64,000 nucleotides of DNA from Solea solea (taxonomy: Eukaryota > Chordata > Actinopteri > Pleuronectiformes > Soleidae), in assembly GCF_958295425.1 (NCBI RefSeq), contig NC_081143.1, positions 18,948,686-19,012,685 on the forward strand, given 5' to 3'. Shown here in pieces: positions 14,520-28,400 of the stretch. A program made the position numbers and the translations under genes. The notes under the pieces are model-generated. The model did no database searches, was not told the origin of the DNA, and worked only from the letters and a program-made list of their open reading frames with translations. The number at the start of each line of letters is the position of its first letter. The first letter of the stretch is position 1.

Positions 14520-15640
14520 AATCAGAGACACAAAGTAAAATAGCCGATATGATCATTTCCACAGCTCGCCAGTCTGTCAGCTTGCAGCTGACATTTTTAT
14601 TACTTTTCCTGTTCAACCTGCATGATTGTCTTGTATGAAAATACTTTTTCTTTCATTCATCCTCACCCCCCGTCTGAGTGCCCATGGCAAAGAGAGAGCA
14701 GCGGGAAGAGGCTTCTCGTGATGTGAGATGTGTCTGGCGCGCCGCAGATGTTTCTCCGTCCTGCGAACTGATTAATTGTGTTTATGGTGCTCAGTTCAAG
14801 GAGTGCTCAGAGGAAGCCTCGACAACTTGCCTCTGTCTTTTCGTCTCGACCAACTTAATCACAATCTTTCTTTTTTTTTTTTCAGTCTTCTTCATTTGCT
14901 GTCTGTCTCTCTCTTGCCTCTGCAAACACACACACACACACACGCACACTAATTACACTCTCTACGCTCTACCTATTGACTGTCAGGCCTACAACTGAAG
15001 GATAATCTTATCTAGAGAGAGCAGCCCAAGTGCACTGGATGCTGCTACCCAGTTGATTAAATGTGCCCAGAACAAGGGAGCAAGATTGTGTGTGTGTGTG
15101 TGTGTGTGTGCACCTTTGCCATCATAGGTAATGAAATGGCAAAGTGATGGGCTAAGCACATTTGTGATTGTTTATTTATACACTTAAGTGTGCATGTGTG
15201 TAAGAGACGGATGTATGGAAAGACTGTAACAATACATTTTTATTTCATATTATCAGGATTTTCTTTTTTTGGACCATGAAAATAATGTATAGATTTCTAG
15301 TAGTGAAAGTGTGCAATATTTCTCATGTAAACATTTTGTATTTAGACACAAGAAACATAATGTTGTTTAATTATGACATAGTGAATGTCTAAATTAAGAC
15401 AGTGTATCTTGGGATTTGGAGATGTCTTTTTCCTTTAATTGACATCTTTGTGAATCAGTTACATGCAGAGGGAATACATATATAAAATCCTTATTTTATA
15501 TATAAGTCAGAATTCATCACCAGCCTTAATGGTGACATCCCTCATGTTTGTGAGGTGAGAGGGAGATAAAACGGTCAGTATTTGTAATAAAGTATCAGGT
15601 TGTTCCTATTTGCTTACTTAAAGAGGATGTCTTTCGTTTT

Positions 15641-15853
15641 GGCCCTGTTCAAATCCAGTATTAACATCCTGTCCTGAGTGATTCAATCACAAAGGGCCAG
15701 TGCCAAGTACAACTGTCAACACCTGGCATATTAACATGCAGATCCACACTGACATTGTGTCTTTTCACCAGAACAAAATGAGCAAGTCTTGTGTGTACAG
15801 GCGGTTTGGATCACTCAGGATGGATGTGAATACCAGGTCTGAACAATAGGGTC
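15641..15853. mobile_element. ~213-bp MITE with ~45-bp inverted ends
   Basis: The left end GGCCCTGTTCAAATCCAGTA, then CATCCTGTCCTGAGTGATTC, is mirrored at the right end. Reverse complemented, the right end reads GACCCTATTGTTCAGACCTG, then CATCCATCCTGAGTGATCC. No coding capacity. Confidence 0.75.
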
Positions 15854-16917
15854 TTATAGTCACAGTTGTTGTCACCAACTGAAAAGTCCTTTGTTTAGTT
15901 TAGGTGGCACCTTGGTACAGAAAATTCCTGTACGTAAAAGCTCCTCATCTCAGTGGTTTAATGTGGCACTGCATGTGACGCCATTGGTGAAATAGGGAGG
16001 GTTATACACAAGTTTGGGAGAATCTGCTAAAGTATTGTACCGTTTCCACTTTGACTTTCACGGAACCAGCATTTTGGGACGTTTATGGAAAACGATGCTG
16101 TGTGTGGGCTGCCTCAGGCGGCCTTAACCCACCTTTTAGCGTGTGTTACCACTGGTCCTCGGCGTGTGATAACACCATGTATGTGTCTCCCTCACAAGCT
16201 CATAACACTCAGTAAACAAGGAAAGCACACTGAGCTCAATTATACAAGCTGTGAGTCTAGGATTGTTTCTGTGCTTTCCGTGTGATCTCTGAAAACTCAC
16301 GGGCGCTCTGCCTGCTCATAACATGTCGGCAGTGTTTCAGTGGATTTATTTGAAGTTCAATAATAATCTAAATCCATGTGGGGGTTCAGATATATTCCAG
16401 TGATTTACAGGTCATCATTCTAACTTGTTTTTTGGGAAAAAAGTGACAGGCCTGTTTCAGTAGCTTATCTGCCAAGCACAAAATGGCTTTCTGTTGGGCT
16501 GGTGTTCCCTGAAGGGCATTAATGTGGCCCTCTACAAGTGGAACACAGTGATTAGCAGAGCTATTAGTGGAGCTATTACTTCCCATTGACATTCAAATAT
16601 CGAGGTGTGCTGACCTGGCTGCTGTTTGACTGCAGGTCAATTATGTCCTCACTGGTACTTTTGTTCTCTACAACAGCGTTCTGCACCTGTCAAGGTTATT
16701 TTGAAAAGTTAATCCATTATTGATTACTGGAATGTCATTATACATGGGAAATAACAGTCATTTATTTATTCATTCATTCACTCATTCATTTATAGTCGGT
16801 TTCTCGAGGCTTTACTTCTCTCTTTCTGATGCAAGGTGTATTTCAAGCTAGAAAAACAGGCATTAACTGCAGCATTGGGGGTCATAGATTTGTCCACATT
16901 TATACCATGTAAATGAC

Positions 16918-16942
16918 ACTCTCTCTCTCTCTCTCTCTCTCT
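16918..16942. repeat. (CT)n microsatellite
   Basis: CT run of about 12 units. Confidence 0.9.
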
Positions 16943-18226
16943 GATGGCTGACTTTCCCTCCCCCTATTATATGCTATTAAGCTTTTTTTTTTTTTCATCT
17001 CTAACAACAAAAGTCAAGGCAATGCTATTTATACTTTATACTCAGCCAAGGTCTTCAGTTAGTGTTTATAAAAATGCTTCCATCACTGTTTGTCAAAGTG
17101 TCCCACTTAGGGCTGTATCTTTGTATCTGATATCCTTTCCAAACGTGAAATTGAAAAGTTGAACTCCTGATTTTCCTCACCCTCTTCTTTTCTTCATCTT
17201 ATTTCGCTCCCTCAGCTGCTCTTTCTCCTTCATCCTCTGACCTTCTCCAGCCCCTACGACAACAGTACCGTGTCTTTACTGACCATACAAGGATGTTAAG
17301 TGCTCCCTTTGTTCTCCTTCCCCATTCCACTTTCTCTATGATGGTGCTCTAGCATTATCGACTGCACAGAAAGGCTGAGGGACTCCAGATAGACCACGTA
17401 CTGAATTGAGTGATGAAGCCTAACGCAGCTACGTTGTTTATTCGTACTTTTATATCTTCTTCCACTCCACAGGTATATCTGGCCACCTGACAACTTGTCC
17501 CATGTTAATAAATAGACCTTTTTGTGTTTAAGGTTTTATTAAAAACACAGTCATATACTTTCTGGCTGATTGGAGAAGGCTGATGTAATTTCAGAGGAAC
17601 ACTTTCAGGTGGAAAGAAATGAAAGGGATGAAGAGATGGAAATGAATTGGGGCGAAAAATTGGAAAACGAATGTGTGAAAAGTTTGAATAATTTAAATGA
17701 TGACAAAGAATTATGAATTTTGATTATTAGATTAGTGTTAGACATATGATATGCAATATCTGCATGCACTATTGCGTTCACCATGAGCATGATCCACCTA
17801 TCTTTGGGTCTCCTTTTAAAAGTGCAAGTATACATGATGCTGTAATTATGACCCAGTGGAAGATGTCGGATGATATACTGTATGTATTTGTTTATGGAGG
17901 GGATTTTTGGTGTGAAAGCACTTTACGTCGATGTACGCGAGCACCCCAGACTTTTGTGACCGTCTGGATCACACATGCGAGACGGAACGTATTAATTATG
18001 TAAAACTGCAGCCATGAACACACACGTGGAAATGTGAATAGTGACCCTCTGTGGACATAAAATAAGTAAAGTGTGACTAGGCCCTAAATGCCAATGATCC
18101 AAACTCACAAATGTGCACTTTCTCATGAATAGTGGCATATTTTAAGGACAGAAAAATGATACTTGCTGTACAGAATGTAAAGCCCCTTAAAGGCAAACGG
18201 TGTGTGTGATGCTACACTGTATAGAT

Positions 18227-18281
18227 AAAATTGACTTCACGCTTGAATCAAATGACAAGATTCAAGCGAGAAGTCAATTTT
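18227..18281. repeat. 23-bp inverted repeat with 9-nt loop
   Basis: The arms 18227-18249 and 18259-18281 pair with a single mismatch (core TTGACTTC, GCTTGAATC). The loop is AAATGACAA. No known family recognised. Confidence 0.85.
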
Positions 18282-19627
18282 GCACAAGTTGAATACCTGT
18301 ACTGTGTTTTGGCAAAGCTTGGAAAACTAAGTGAAAAAGGCAGGAGGTTCAGGAGCTGTTTGTGGATGGAGAGACTCTTCAGGTGGTTTCACGCTTCAGA
18401 GTGCAGCCTTTTCACTTTTTCTGTTTTTAACAACAATGACCAGACCCTTGCAGTGAGCAGCACTGATGACAACACATTATAGATTATTTGAATTGATTAA
18501 TGACGGACGACAAACCGGAGGGCCTTGTCATCAGACAAATCGAATAAACACAAGGCTTGTATCGTGCCTCTGTATCCTGCTGAGTCATGAAAGCTAAATC
18601 ATGGAACATGCTGTTGAGACAACTGAAGTATTTCTTCAGCGCTGCTGTATTTTTCTGAAGTGATTGCCTGTTTTGTTTAAAATAATAGGGCTAGTATACG
18701 AGTCAGGAGGACAAGCTCTTATTTGTCGCTGTGCAGACCTTCCCTTACATGGAGCAGTGTGTTTTTAGGGCTTTTCATGGTCAAGCACATTCATTGTGGT
18801 GCCAGCACTTCAAATGATCACAGTGGCCTTATGAGCAGCCTATTGCTCATCACATATTGCCTCTGCCATCCTGTGTCCCATTATCAAAGTTCTCTATTAA
18901 GTCCTCTCTCTTACTTTCTCCAGGTTTATCCTTGCTTTTTACACAAAGGACTCCTAAAAATCCTCTCTGGTGCTCCTGTGTCCTTGTCCTAATCACCTTC
19001 CTCACAGTATCCTCCGCCTCACTCACTCACTACATTTTGATACGCAAGTCAATTCCGGTCGAGCTATGGTTGTAGCTCAGTGAGATCTCACTTTCTTGCT
19101 TTATTTGCAAATAAACACAGGTGTGATTTCTGTTTGCAAAGACCAAATGATCTTGTTTGTAGCCAGTGTGGCTGTGACAGACGGAGAGAGGAAGGGAGAA
19201 GCCACACATACACACATTTTAAAATAATAAAAAAACATCCTACATGCATCTGAGATAATCCCTCAAAGGCTGTGTTTCCACCAAGTGGAACGGATCGGTT
19301 TGTCACAGTATGTTATGTATTTTCTTTGTTTCCATTGGGAATAGTACCAAAATAACCAGTCACAGCCATTCCATTCTTTGCCACCTTTCCCTTGGGGTAC
19401 AGAGTACCGGCTCCAGCCACGACCTGAATCAGCTGATTGGGCGACAGAAAAACATTACTTTGTGATCAGTGTAAATATCTCATGGAAGTCAAGGTGAACG
19501 CTGCAAGTGTTATTCTAATGCGAAGCTTAAAGTCTTGTCGAGACAAACAGCCACAAACTGAGCAGGAAAAACAGAGCTGCTGGATGTCCTCCGTTGATGT
19601 CCACTGTGTTGTTGTCGTCGCAACCGT

Positions 19628-19710
19628 ATTACATTACATTACATTACATTACATTACATGTCATTTAGCAGACGCTTTTATCCAAAGTGACTTACAATAA
19701 GTGCATTTCA
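19628..19710. repeat. (ACATT)n plus TTTAGCAGACGCTTTTATCC fish repeat
   Basis: An ACATT pentanucleotide array leads into TGTCATTTAGCAGACGCTTT and GACTTACAATAAGTGCATTT, a dispersed motif common in fish. A shortened copy sits within the SINE at 52281. Confidence 0.75.
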
Positions 19711-21399
19711 ACATTTGGGTACAAACAAGAGCTAGAAGTAAGTAAGTGCTTCAAGTAAGCCAAACTATAAAGTGCTAGTCATAAGTGCGATGTACAAGTA
19801 AGTGCTTGTAGAAATGTAGAAATTGTTGATGAAAAAACACCTTTATATCACATGCGACAGAGGTCAGACAACGCCTTATTCCAGTGAGGCCTTCTGACAC
19901 TGCACTCTTACATGTTTACCATTGTTTAGATTAGACGATGCAGGCCATGGTGAGATGCAGCTGTGTTTGGGACTTTGAATGCACATGGTTTATACATAAT
20001 GAGGAAGAAGTCTGTTTGGTAATGTATAGCTGAGCGATGGAAGCAGTGCAACTGGTTCATAGTGGCGTTTCATGCAACAATAAAGTCAACAAACTGTTGA
20101 CTTTAACATATAAAAGCATTGCACCGATTCACCTATAGTGAAAGTGGAAGTTCTTGGGTTTGAGCATTTGTGTGTGGAGTTTGCTCGTTCTCCAGCTTGT
20201 ACTCTGCTTCCAACCCACACTGGATAAGTAAGCAATTATTTAACTGCCCGTACATGTGAATGTGATGTACATTATCCCAGGGTTTCCCAAGACCCCATGA
20301 TCCCAAAGTATATTAAATATACCGTCATGGGTCTGTTTACTCTAAATTTATCTGCTTGACTGACAATATTTTACTCTTTTAATTTAGCCAATTATTTTTT
20401 GGAATCCTTTGTAACAAAAAAAAAAATCTCTGTGTCTGGTAACCAGCCTATATTATCCTGTAGATAAATGGGCGAATTCATGCATGTTCCATAGGTTACA
20501 TTCGTCCTTTTGTTTATCTAATACATAGGAGACCACTGTGTCAAGACAATCTAGGATAAGTACAATATGTTCTGACACTTTTCCTCTTATTGTTGAATAT
20601 ACTGTATATATGTGCCTAGAGCTGAGACAATTACTCGATTAATCGATCATGAACTCTTTTCAAACCGATTAATCGTCGCTCTATATGTGCCCATGATTGA
20701 CTGTTGGATTTGCATTTCACCAAAACAGAGTCTGCAGAGTCTTCCCTTCATTTAAACTACCAGAACTACAGAGGAAATATGAGATAAAAAACAATGTCCT
20801 GCAGTATATCAAAACCTCTTAACTGTGGTGAGATTGTCAAACAAACACACTTATTTGATACTTGGAGCTTTTATCATAGTAGTAAATAATTAGGAAAAAA
20901 AAAAAAGAAATAATTTTTCCATGAAGCAAATGTCACAGAATTAATGAACGCATCATTTATTTTGGCAAAGATTCCAGCTCAAATCTGCACATTTGATCTT
21001 GTTTGTTTGTGCCTGTTTGTCGATGTTTATTCTGTTGAGCATCATGAAACATCAGACATGGTTTTCTGGAAGCTCCACATGTCCCAAGGGTTAAAATCCC
21101 CAATAATAGAGTTTGTTGTAGCTGCCCACATAATCCCACCAGGCCTGGCCTACATGTCGGCCTTTACATAATTGTTCCATTTATTTATTCATCAGTGATT
21201 TGCAATAACAGCCAGGTCCTGACATCGTTTTCAGCCTTCAACCTTATTACCCGACAGCATTTCACAGCTCAGCCAACAGCTATGACAGGTAAAGGTCGTT
21301 GAGAGTGTGTGGAATCCAGTGAGAAGCCGCTGATTTTGGCTCCCCTTCGTTATTAGTGCCCGGCGGAAACGGAAGAGCAGCTTCACATGCCATATACAC

Positions 21400-21730
21400 C
21401 TTACTTTCACTCATCCCTTTTAGCTTTTGTATTACTAGAATAGGGGTAGTATTTTTGAAAAATTGTGCTTCCCAACCTTAGTTTCCCCTGAGTTTTCTTT
21501 GTTACGTGCCCACCAGTGACACTTGGTCCTGTTAGCGTAACTGTTAGCAAAGATGGCGGACACTGTTTACATTCTGGGAATGAGGTCCTGGGCCGTCCCC
21601 CTACGAGTGGGTCTAGTGTGGAATTAGCGATATTTTTTGACTCAGGGGAAACTGAGGTTGGGAATCTTTTTTTAAATACTACCCCCATTCTAGTAATACA
21701 AAACTAAATGCAAATTGGTAAAGTATTCCT
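21400..21730. mobile_element. TTAA-type MITE, copy 1
   Basis: The left arm GTATTACTAGAATAGGGGTA, then CTTCCCAACCTTAGTTTCCC, recurs inverted at the right (GGGGAAACTGAGGTTGGGAA, CATTCTAGTAATACAAAACT). The right end is AAAGTATTCCT followed by TTAA (21731-21734). The left end has decayed. Confidence 0.75.
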
Positions 21731-22915
21731 TTAAAACATGTCATGTTGCCCTCCTTCAATGCTGCTGACTCACAGTCGGCTCCTTTTTTCTCTCTCTTTG
21801 AATTCGTTAATTTATATCCACATCTTTTCATTTCTGTATATTTTGGCAAGAAGAAGAAGGTTTTGCTGCAAACAAGCTGTAAGTCTGCCCTTTTGTTGAA
21901 GATACATTACTGCAGCGGAATTATCCACGACTTTGCTTTGTTTTCTGACCTTTTTCTCAACTCAGGCTTGAAAAAAAGCCAATAAATAAATAAAACATGA
22001 GCCCTGACTCAGAAACGAGCAGACAGACATTCCTTGGGCAAACTTGTTCTTTCATTCATTATGCTTCTCAACTCATGATGGAGTAAAGTTTCCCGACTTT
22101 CTCACAGCCATGGTCTGTGAGGGAGAAATAAAGAAGAACCAGACTTCAACTCGCCTTGTTTGTATTTCCGACCCTGAGGTTGCATTAATGAATACAGAGA
22201 GTCTTGCTGCATCATTTATATGCTGAATACTGAAGCTGTCATAGATTACTATTGAACCAAATCAGTTTTAACAAGTTAAATAATCGTATGTCCATGTACT
22301 GTGTATATAAAATCCTTAAAAAGGCTTTGAATTTTATTCTTTGCTGAGTTGCTGTGTGACAGTTGTCCACAACAGTGGCACCTATCATAAAATTTGTCAT
22401 TGTGAGTCTTGTTTTGCTGGAGATAAGTACAATAATTGCTTGCTTCTTAAAAAAAATTCCATTGTTTTAACTTCTTACTAATGCAGAATGTAATATGTAA
22501 ACACATACAAGAAACTAACATGTTTTTTGACATTTTTATGTTGTGATTCTCTATCATTTCTTTGAAGCGATGTATCAGTATATCAGAAATATTCTTCACA
22601 GTGGTTTCTGTGTTGTATTTAACCACTAGTTAGCTGCAGGATTTCAACCATTATCCTCTCACTAGGCAAAAAAACTGTGTATTGTGTTCAAAGTCCATCT
22701 GGTTCCATTTAGTCTAGTAACAGTCATATCACATGAGCGTGATCATCCAGTGATGATGATGATGATGATGATGAAGAACTCCTGTTGATACTTCACTTGT
22801 GACTATTTCGCCCGTGAACACATCTAAATGTCCTCTGGCTCCTGTTTTAAGGTTTCCAGTTTTCCCAGACTGTTCTCATCAGTGACTAATCCTTTCTCTC
22901 TGTTTTGTCTTCCAG

Positions 22916-23949
22916 TACCGGATTGGACAGCTGTACATGATCAGTAAACACAGCCATGAGCAGAGCGATCGAGGGGAAGGGGTGGAGGTCGTCCAGAACA
23001 TACCATTCGAGGACCCGACACACGGCCAAGGACAGTTCACAGAGAAACGGGTCTACCTCAACAGGTCGGTGGAAGATGTCCCTGAAAGATGTACAACATG
23101 TTCTAACACATCCTTCACTGTACCGTGTGTGTCCTCTTTCTTGGACTGAATTCTTTTTGACCATAGGACATGTTTTATTGTAAAAAAATAGCAGCGGAAC
23201 TTGTCAGCAGATTGTTCAGAATCAGCTGTTTATCACGGATCGTCTTACGTGATTTTCGTATTCCCGTAGCAGCCTCTGTATTAAAACCACTGGAAGTTCA
23301 GCTTCAACTCTTCTCTATGGGAAGACACAGACTTGTTTTTTTTCCCCTGTGGTGAACTCGACGGTGACTGGACAAAGGCAGCGAAAACATCATTTCCACG
23401 GAAGCTCAGCTTCTCTCTGAGTCAGTGGAGCAGTGGGCGGGCTTCTGCATGATGATTGGAGGAAGTGTCTGAAAAACAGAACCAGTTTTTGATTGACAGC
23501 GTTGCAGAAACATGCACGACAGCGGAGCCTTTTCCCTGCCTCAGTCCTGTGTGGATTTGTGAGGGAAGTCTGTAGACAAATAGCTGGTCGGTGTGTGTTA
23601 TTTGCTCTGCGATATAGCTCATTTTCATTTATGCCTATACACTGTAAATACTATTATAGCATTTAAGTTTTACATAATTATTGCATTTCCTTTTTCCTAG
23701 TTACCCGTGCAGAATTTATGTATAAATAACTGGGCCTGAAATGAGCTTCCCCTGTTTCAAAGACCAGCAACCACCACTGCTTCTGACAAAGTATTTAATT
23801 AGTATTTGTATTATTCTAACTCCTGAGTCACCTAGGGTCTCTGGACTTATTCAGTGTCTGACCTTATCCTTAGCAATGATCTGGTATACAAAGGTTATTG
23901 TGTATCAGCATTTGGACTTGTTAAGCTTTACATTCAGTCCATTAAGATT

Positions 23950-23980
<31 letters not shown>

Positions 23981-25431
23981 ACACACAGATACACACTTGC
24001 TGCACAAGTTGTCACAGGTTTCCTTGACTCTGTCCTGCGCAGTTATATCACCCCATGCTGATGCATCTCACTGCACCCTGTGAACATCTTTATGCACCAG
24101 GGTGTGTATGTTCACATGCAGCTGTGATTGTGTAAGAGACCCATCCACACGCGGTTTTGTTACATCCTGGTGACACACAGAGAGATTAGGGAGAGTGAAT
24201 GTGAAGACAGTAAAAAGGTAAAGATTTACAGTTGGCGGAAAAATAAATTAAAGGCGTAAAAAAGAGAGAAAAGAGGAGAAGAAGAGTGGGTGCTATAGGA
24301 CATTTGTTTGAACACAAATACCTGCATCAGCATTCTCTGGTGCTGGGGAACCAGTTGTGTTGAGTCAGCACAGCTCTGCTCTGCAGTGGAGAAGAAGAAA
24401 GTAGCCAGAGGGAACAAGCAGAGATATGTTTAAAGAGCATAATACTGTATGAAGTTCCTCAAGGTCACAGAGTAGCAGTTTTTACACCTGTTAAAATGTT
24501 TAGTTGGTAAGAAAAGAAGCATTGGGCTCTCTCTGCTGCACACTGACTCACAAGTAGGTTTATATTGTGTCCTGTCATCACAATCTATAGACTGCACCTG
24601 CTATGCTATTTTTAATCTATGGTGTGTTTAGGTTTCTGCAATTCTTTTTTGGGAGGTTTTAGAGGGGATGGATGGAAATAAACTTAAGGTTTAAAACCAC
24701 CCACATGCTCATCTCCACTGTCCAGTATCTATATGCTGATAAAATGGAGAAAAAACAACAACTGACCTTTCCAGAGCACCTGGCATTCTAAGAAAATAAA
24801 ATCACATGACATCTGTGTCTCTTGCTCTCTCTCACATACTCTCCCCCTCTCTCTCTCTATATATATATATTTATACCAGAGAAGGGTTTTATCAGTATGA
24901 TATATTGTATTTTACTAAAACTAAGCACTGTTCGGCCGCACTCAGCTTGGACACCCATCGTTGGCTCTGTGAGAACTAAACATTTAGCTCAAATTGATCA
25001 CTGCCAAACTGGACTCGTGTCACACTTGAGCTGCCTCATTAACCCTCACCATCTGCCTCACACTGTACCTCACATTTTGCATGAACCTATCTGACCTGAA
25101 CATCGATCCCGCCCGTGTTCTGTCAATAACCTTCCTTCAGAGCAAAAGAAGGGATGGTTCATTTTATGATTGAAGTAAGAGCTGCCTTAGAAATACTTAA
25201 ACTAGTTTTGTTTTTTGTTTTTTTTCAGTTATTTCTAAATACAAACGTTGACTTTGGGTGTGAAAACTCAGAGCAGCCACCCACCGTGCTTGCAGGCTTG
25301 GCAATTTGGGCTCCATCACAGCAGCGTTTTGGCAAAGATTTTGAAAAGAACAAGGAGGGAATGGGAGAAATCAACAGATGGAGGTGTAGGAGTGTCAGTC
25401 AGTGTCAGTGTTATGGAGAGAGAGAGGGAGA

Positions 25432-25474
<43 letters not shown>

Positions 25475-28400
25475 CCTGCCAACATTCACACAATGTGAGC
25501 GTCAAAGACTGTTTTTATTCACAGCCGTCACGATACAGTGGGCACCATTTTTGTCTTCAAGAAACTGTTTTCCATGTCAATCAAAGGGAGAAGAGCATGA
25601 AAGCAGGCCACATAAAAGCCCGTGCACATCATTGTTTCACATGTTTCATAACTAAGTTCTCCATACAGACGCAATCAGTCTTAAGAAAGTGAAGCGTTCA
25701 GGCTTTTACAGAGTCAATTAGTCGATCAGTTGTTTGGTCCATATAAATGTCAATTGTCAGTTTCATTTTCCTGTCATGGAAGACCAACGAAAAACCAGAA
25801 CATTTAATCCCACTAAAATTGATTAATCTATGACAAAAAATAACAAGTGAGCCTCATTACTGAGCCAGAGATGTAAATGATTTTGGTTTTCTTTGCCCAG
25901 AAATATGGACTCGCTCTTCCTCACTCTGTCCAGTCTTGGCTGATCATCTGCTGGCTTGATTCTAGTTCACAGATTTCATTTTATTATTAATAATAAATCC
26001 TCCTATTGCTACCATCACACAAAGATGAAACACAGCTAAAAGGAAGGAAAAGTCAAAGTGCACCACTTGTGCTCCTCCCTTTAGTACTGCTACTGAAGTG
26101 CCCTTGAAAAAAGGCTGTTGAGGGTTCAGGAGAACAGATCAGGCTGTGGTTGCACTTGGCCGCTCTCAGCTGTGAAGGTTTTTGTACGTGTATATAAGTG
26201 TGGAAATGTGAAAAGAAGGTTCCTGAAACCTCATAAAAAGTAATATTCCTACATTAAAATATGTGATCACAAGATTTGTGTCCTTATGTTGATTGTAGAT
26301 CTGTATTTAGTAGCCTTATGTGTTCAGTCTTGTGTATCAGCGTCCTTGAATTCAACTTCTTGGTAGAGTCCCTCTTACAACCACTCTATGCTCAGATTTC
26401 AGCAGATTTCCTTTCACAAATTGAACAAGTTTTTGATGATTGCCACGATAAGCAACGGAAGCAATTTCCCCCCCGTACTCACAGTCTTCTTCCTCTTCTA
26501 TCTGTGCCTTTCTCAATGTCTCTCTGCAGTAAATTACCCACCTGGGCTCGAGCAGTGGTTCCCAAAATCTTCTACGTGACAGAGAAAGCGTGGAACTACT
26601 ACCCTTACACCATAACAGGTGAGTGAAAGGTGTTTTCTGGACTGTCGAGCCAATCAGTGTGATATAATCTTAAACTCTCACTGACCCAGCACCGCCCATG
26701 GCCACACATACAGTACATACTCACCACTCTCATCATCATCATCATCATCAAATCCAAAGATTGGCACTGTAGTGCAGCTTTAATGGAAACTACGTCAGCT
26801 TCTCAATTAGTTTTACTGAGGTTTAAAAAGATGTTAAAATCACGATTATGAGTTCAGGGAGTTTTCCACAAGCAAAAAAAAAGCTCTTTGTAGCACATGG
26901 GCCAGTGCAACTTCACGGTCGTTGTATAATTCAAGTAGCACTGATGCTTTCGTTTTCAGATTGTTCATATTCTACCCCTGAAGGACATAATATGGTGGGT
27001 TTTTCTACGAGCAGGCTATTTATGCACACGAGGATCCAGAGGTGAAATGAACAGCAACTCTGGAAATGGAGAGGCTTTCTATCCCTGTAAGCAAAATGCA
27101 AATGTAATGCAAAAGGTCAAGGACCTGATGACAAATGAGGAACGAGGACCTTTCAACATGAATCAATAGTGTGTGTAACCTTACGTTCTAAAGAAGTAGA
27201 CAATGTAGATTTACAAGGGCTGGAAAAACACAGCGTATAAGAACAGTTACTTTTTGTTAGTTTGCCAGGATGACGCCATCGAGATGAAAGCATGTCAAAG
27301 CCGACCGGCTTTTGCATTATTTGCAGTGTTTTTCATACAAATCCACACTGACAGTGTGTGCGTGCTGCGGTGGAAGCAGCGTCACTTCGTAAACCACTAA
27401 CATTACAGACGACCGCAGTCAGGAGAGCAGCGATCAGCAACGCAGTGGCCAGAACATCTTTTCTGTGATGCTTTAATGATTCTGATCTGAGGGAGAAGGG
27501 CTGCACACAGTGGAACGAGGATTTAAGAGGATTTCTTTTTGTTGAGAGCAAATCAAAGTACAGTGTGTGGGGGCATGAGAGATGTGAGAGTCACAATTTT
27601 GTGCAAACAGGTCCAGTATGTCACACATTTTGTACGGGTTCTAATCTGAATTTTGAGAAGCCTAACTGTGTTCCTGTTGTGTTTTGTCTCTTTTCTGATC
27701 TGACGACATCCTGCGCCTCACGCTCTAGAATATACTGTAAGTATCCACTATTGTTTTGTTTTTCACTGTTTGCAATTTCTCTTTTGTGAGAATTCATTTT
27801 GAGCATTTGAACTCCTGTACGTTTGTCACTATGTGCAGCTTTAAGCAACAATGTCTTGTTGAACGGAAGTAAATATAATTCACCCTATTTAGAAGCTTTC
27901 ATGCATGTATACAAAAGCCACTTGCAATGATTGATGGGATAATTTGTGACTTACCCCAGCACACACAGAATAAGCAGATGCAGTTTTGAGACACACTTGT
28001 TTACAATAAGCCAGGTTCCCAAGGGTCCTTGAAATTCTTGAAAGTTTGTGAATTTGAATACAAATTCTAAGGTCCTTGCAAGTTTTTGAAAATCAATATC
28101 GGTCACTGAACATGCAATGAAGTTGATATTTCGGCAAATGTCTCCCGTCGCCGTCGATGTGCCCTTGTTTGTTACGACACCACCTACTGTTACGTCTAGG
28201 CCTACCCAGAACAGGCGCCAAGTTGTAATTACTCGCGCTGTTGTGGACTCTCTCTCTCTCTGTCCACTGTGGACGTGCAGAGCAATGAGCGAGTAACGTT
28301 AAGCAAGAGACAGCACATTACTGGGAAATGCAAATTCCACCAACGAAAATAACAAGGACTGGTTTGCCCAAGATCCCAAGGACAATCACTTGTCCAGGTG

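Larger units (their letters stand above)
1..22915. other. Long non-coding stretch, probably PITPNC1 first intron or upstream DNA
   Basis: No exon with recognisable protein homology was found on either strand. Open frames here are short and mostly translate simple repeats. A splice acceptor at the right end opens PITPNC1 exon 2, whose first codon matches the residue after the short N-terminal coding exon of the family. That first exon was not found here, so it lies left of the window or was missed. The stretch holds several CA/GT, GA and GATA microsatellites, an L2-like LINE fragment, SINE tails, several MITEs and a perfect-looking hairpin near 18.2 kb, all listed separately. A CpG-rich patch lies near 5,800-5,940. 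The intron assignment is inference. Confidence 0.5.

Noticed and set aside
19380..19405. GAGTACCGG-like start resembling the pitpnc1 first exon
   Set aside because: No upstream Met in context and no donor; it belongs to a dispersed fish repeat.
20618..20690. CGATTAATCGAT palindromes here and near 3,355 and 25,700 as regulatory sites
   Set aside because: These are remnants of a common dispersed fish element rather than specific binding sites.
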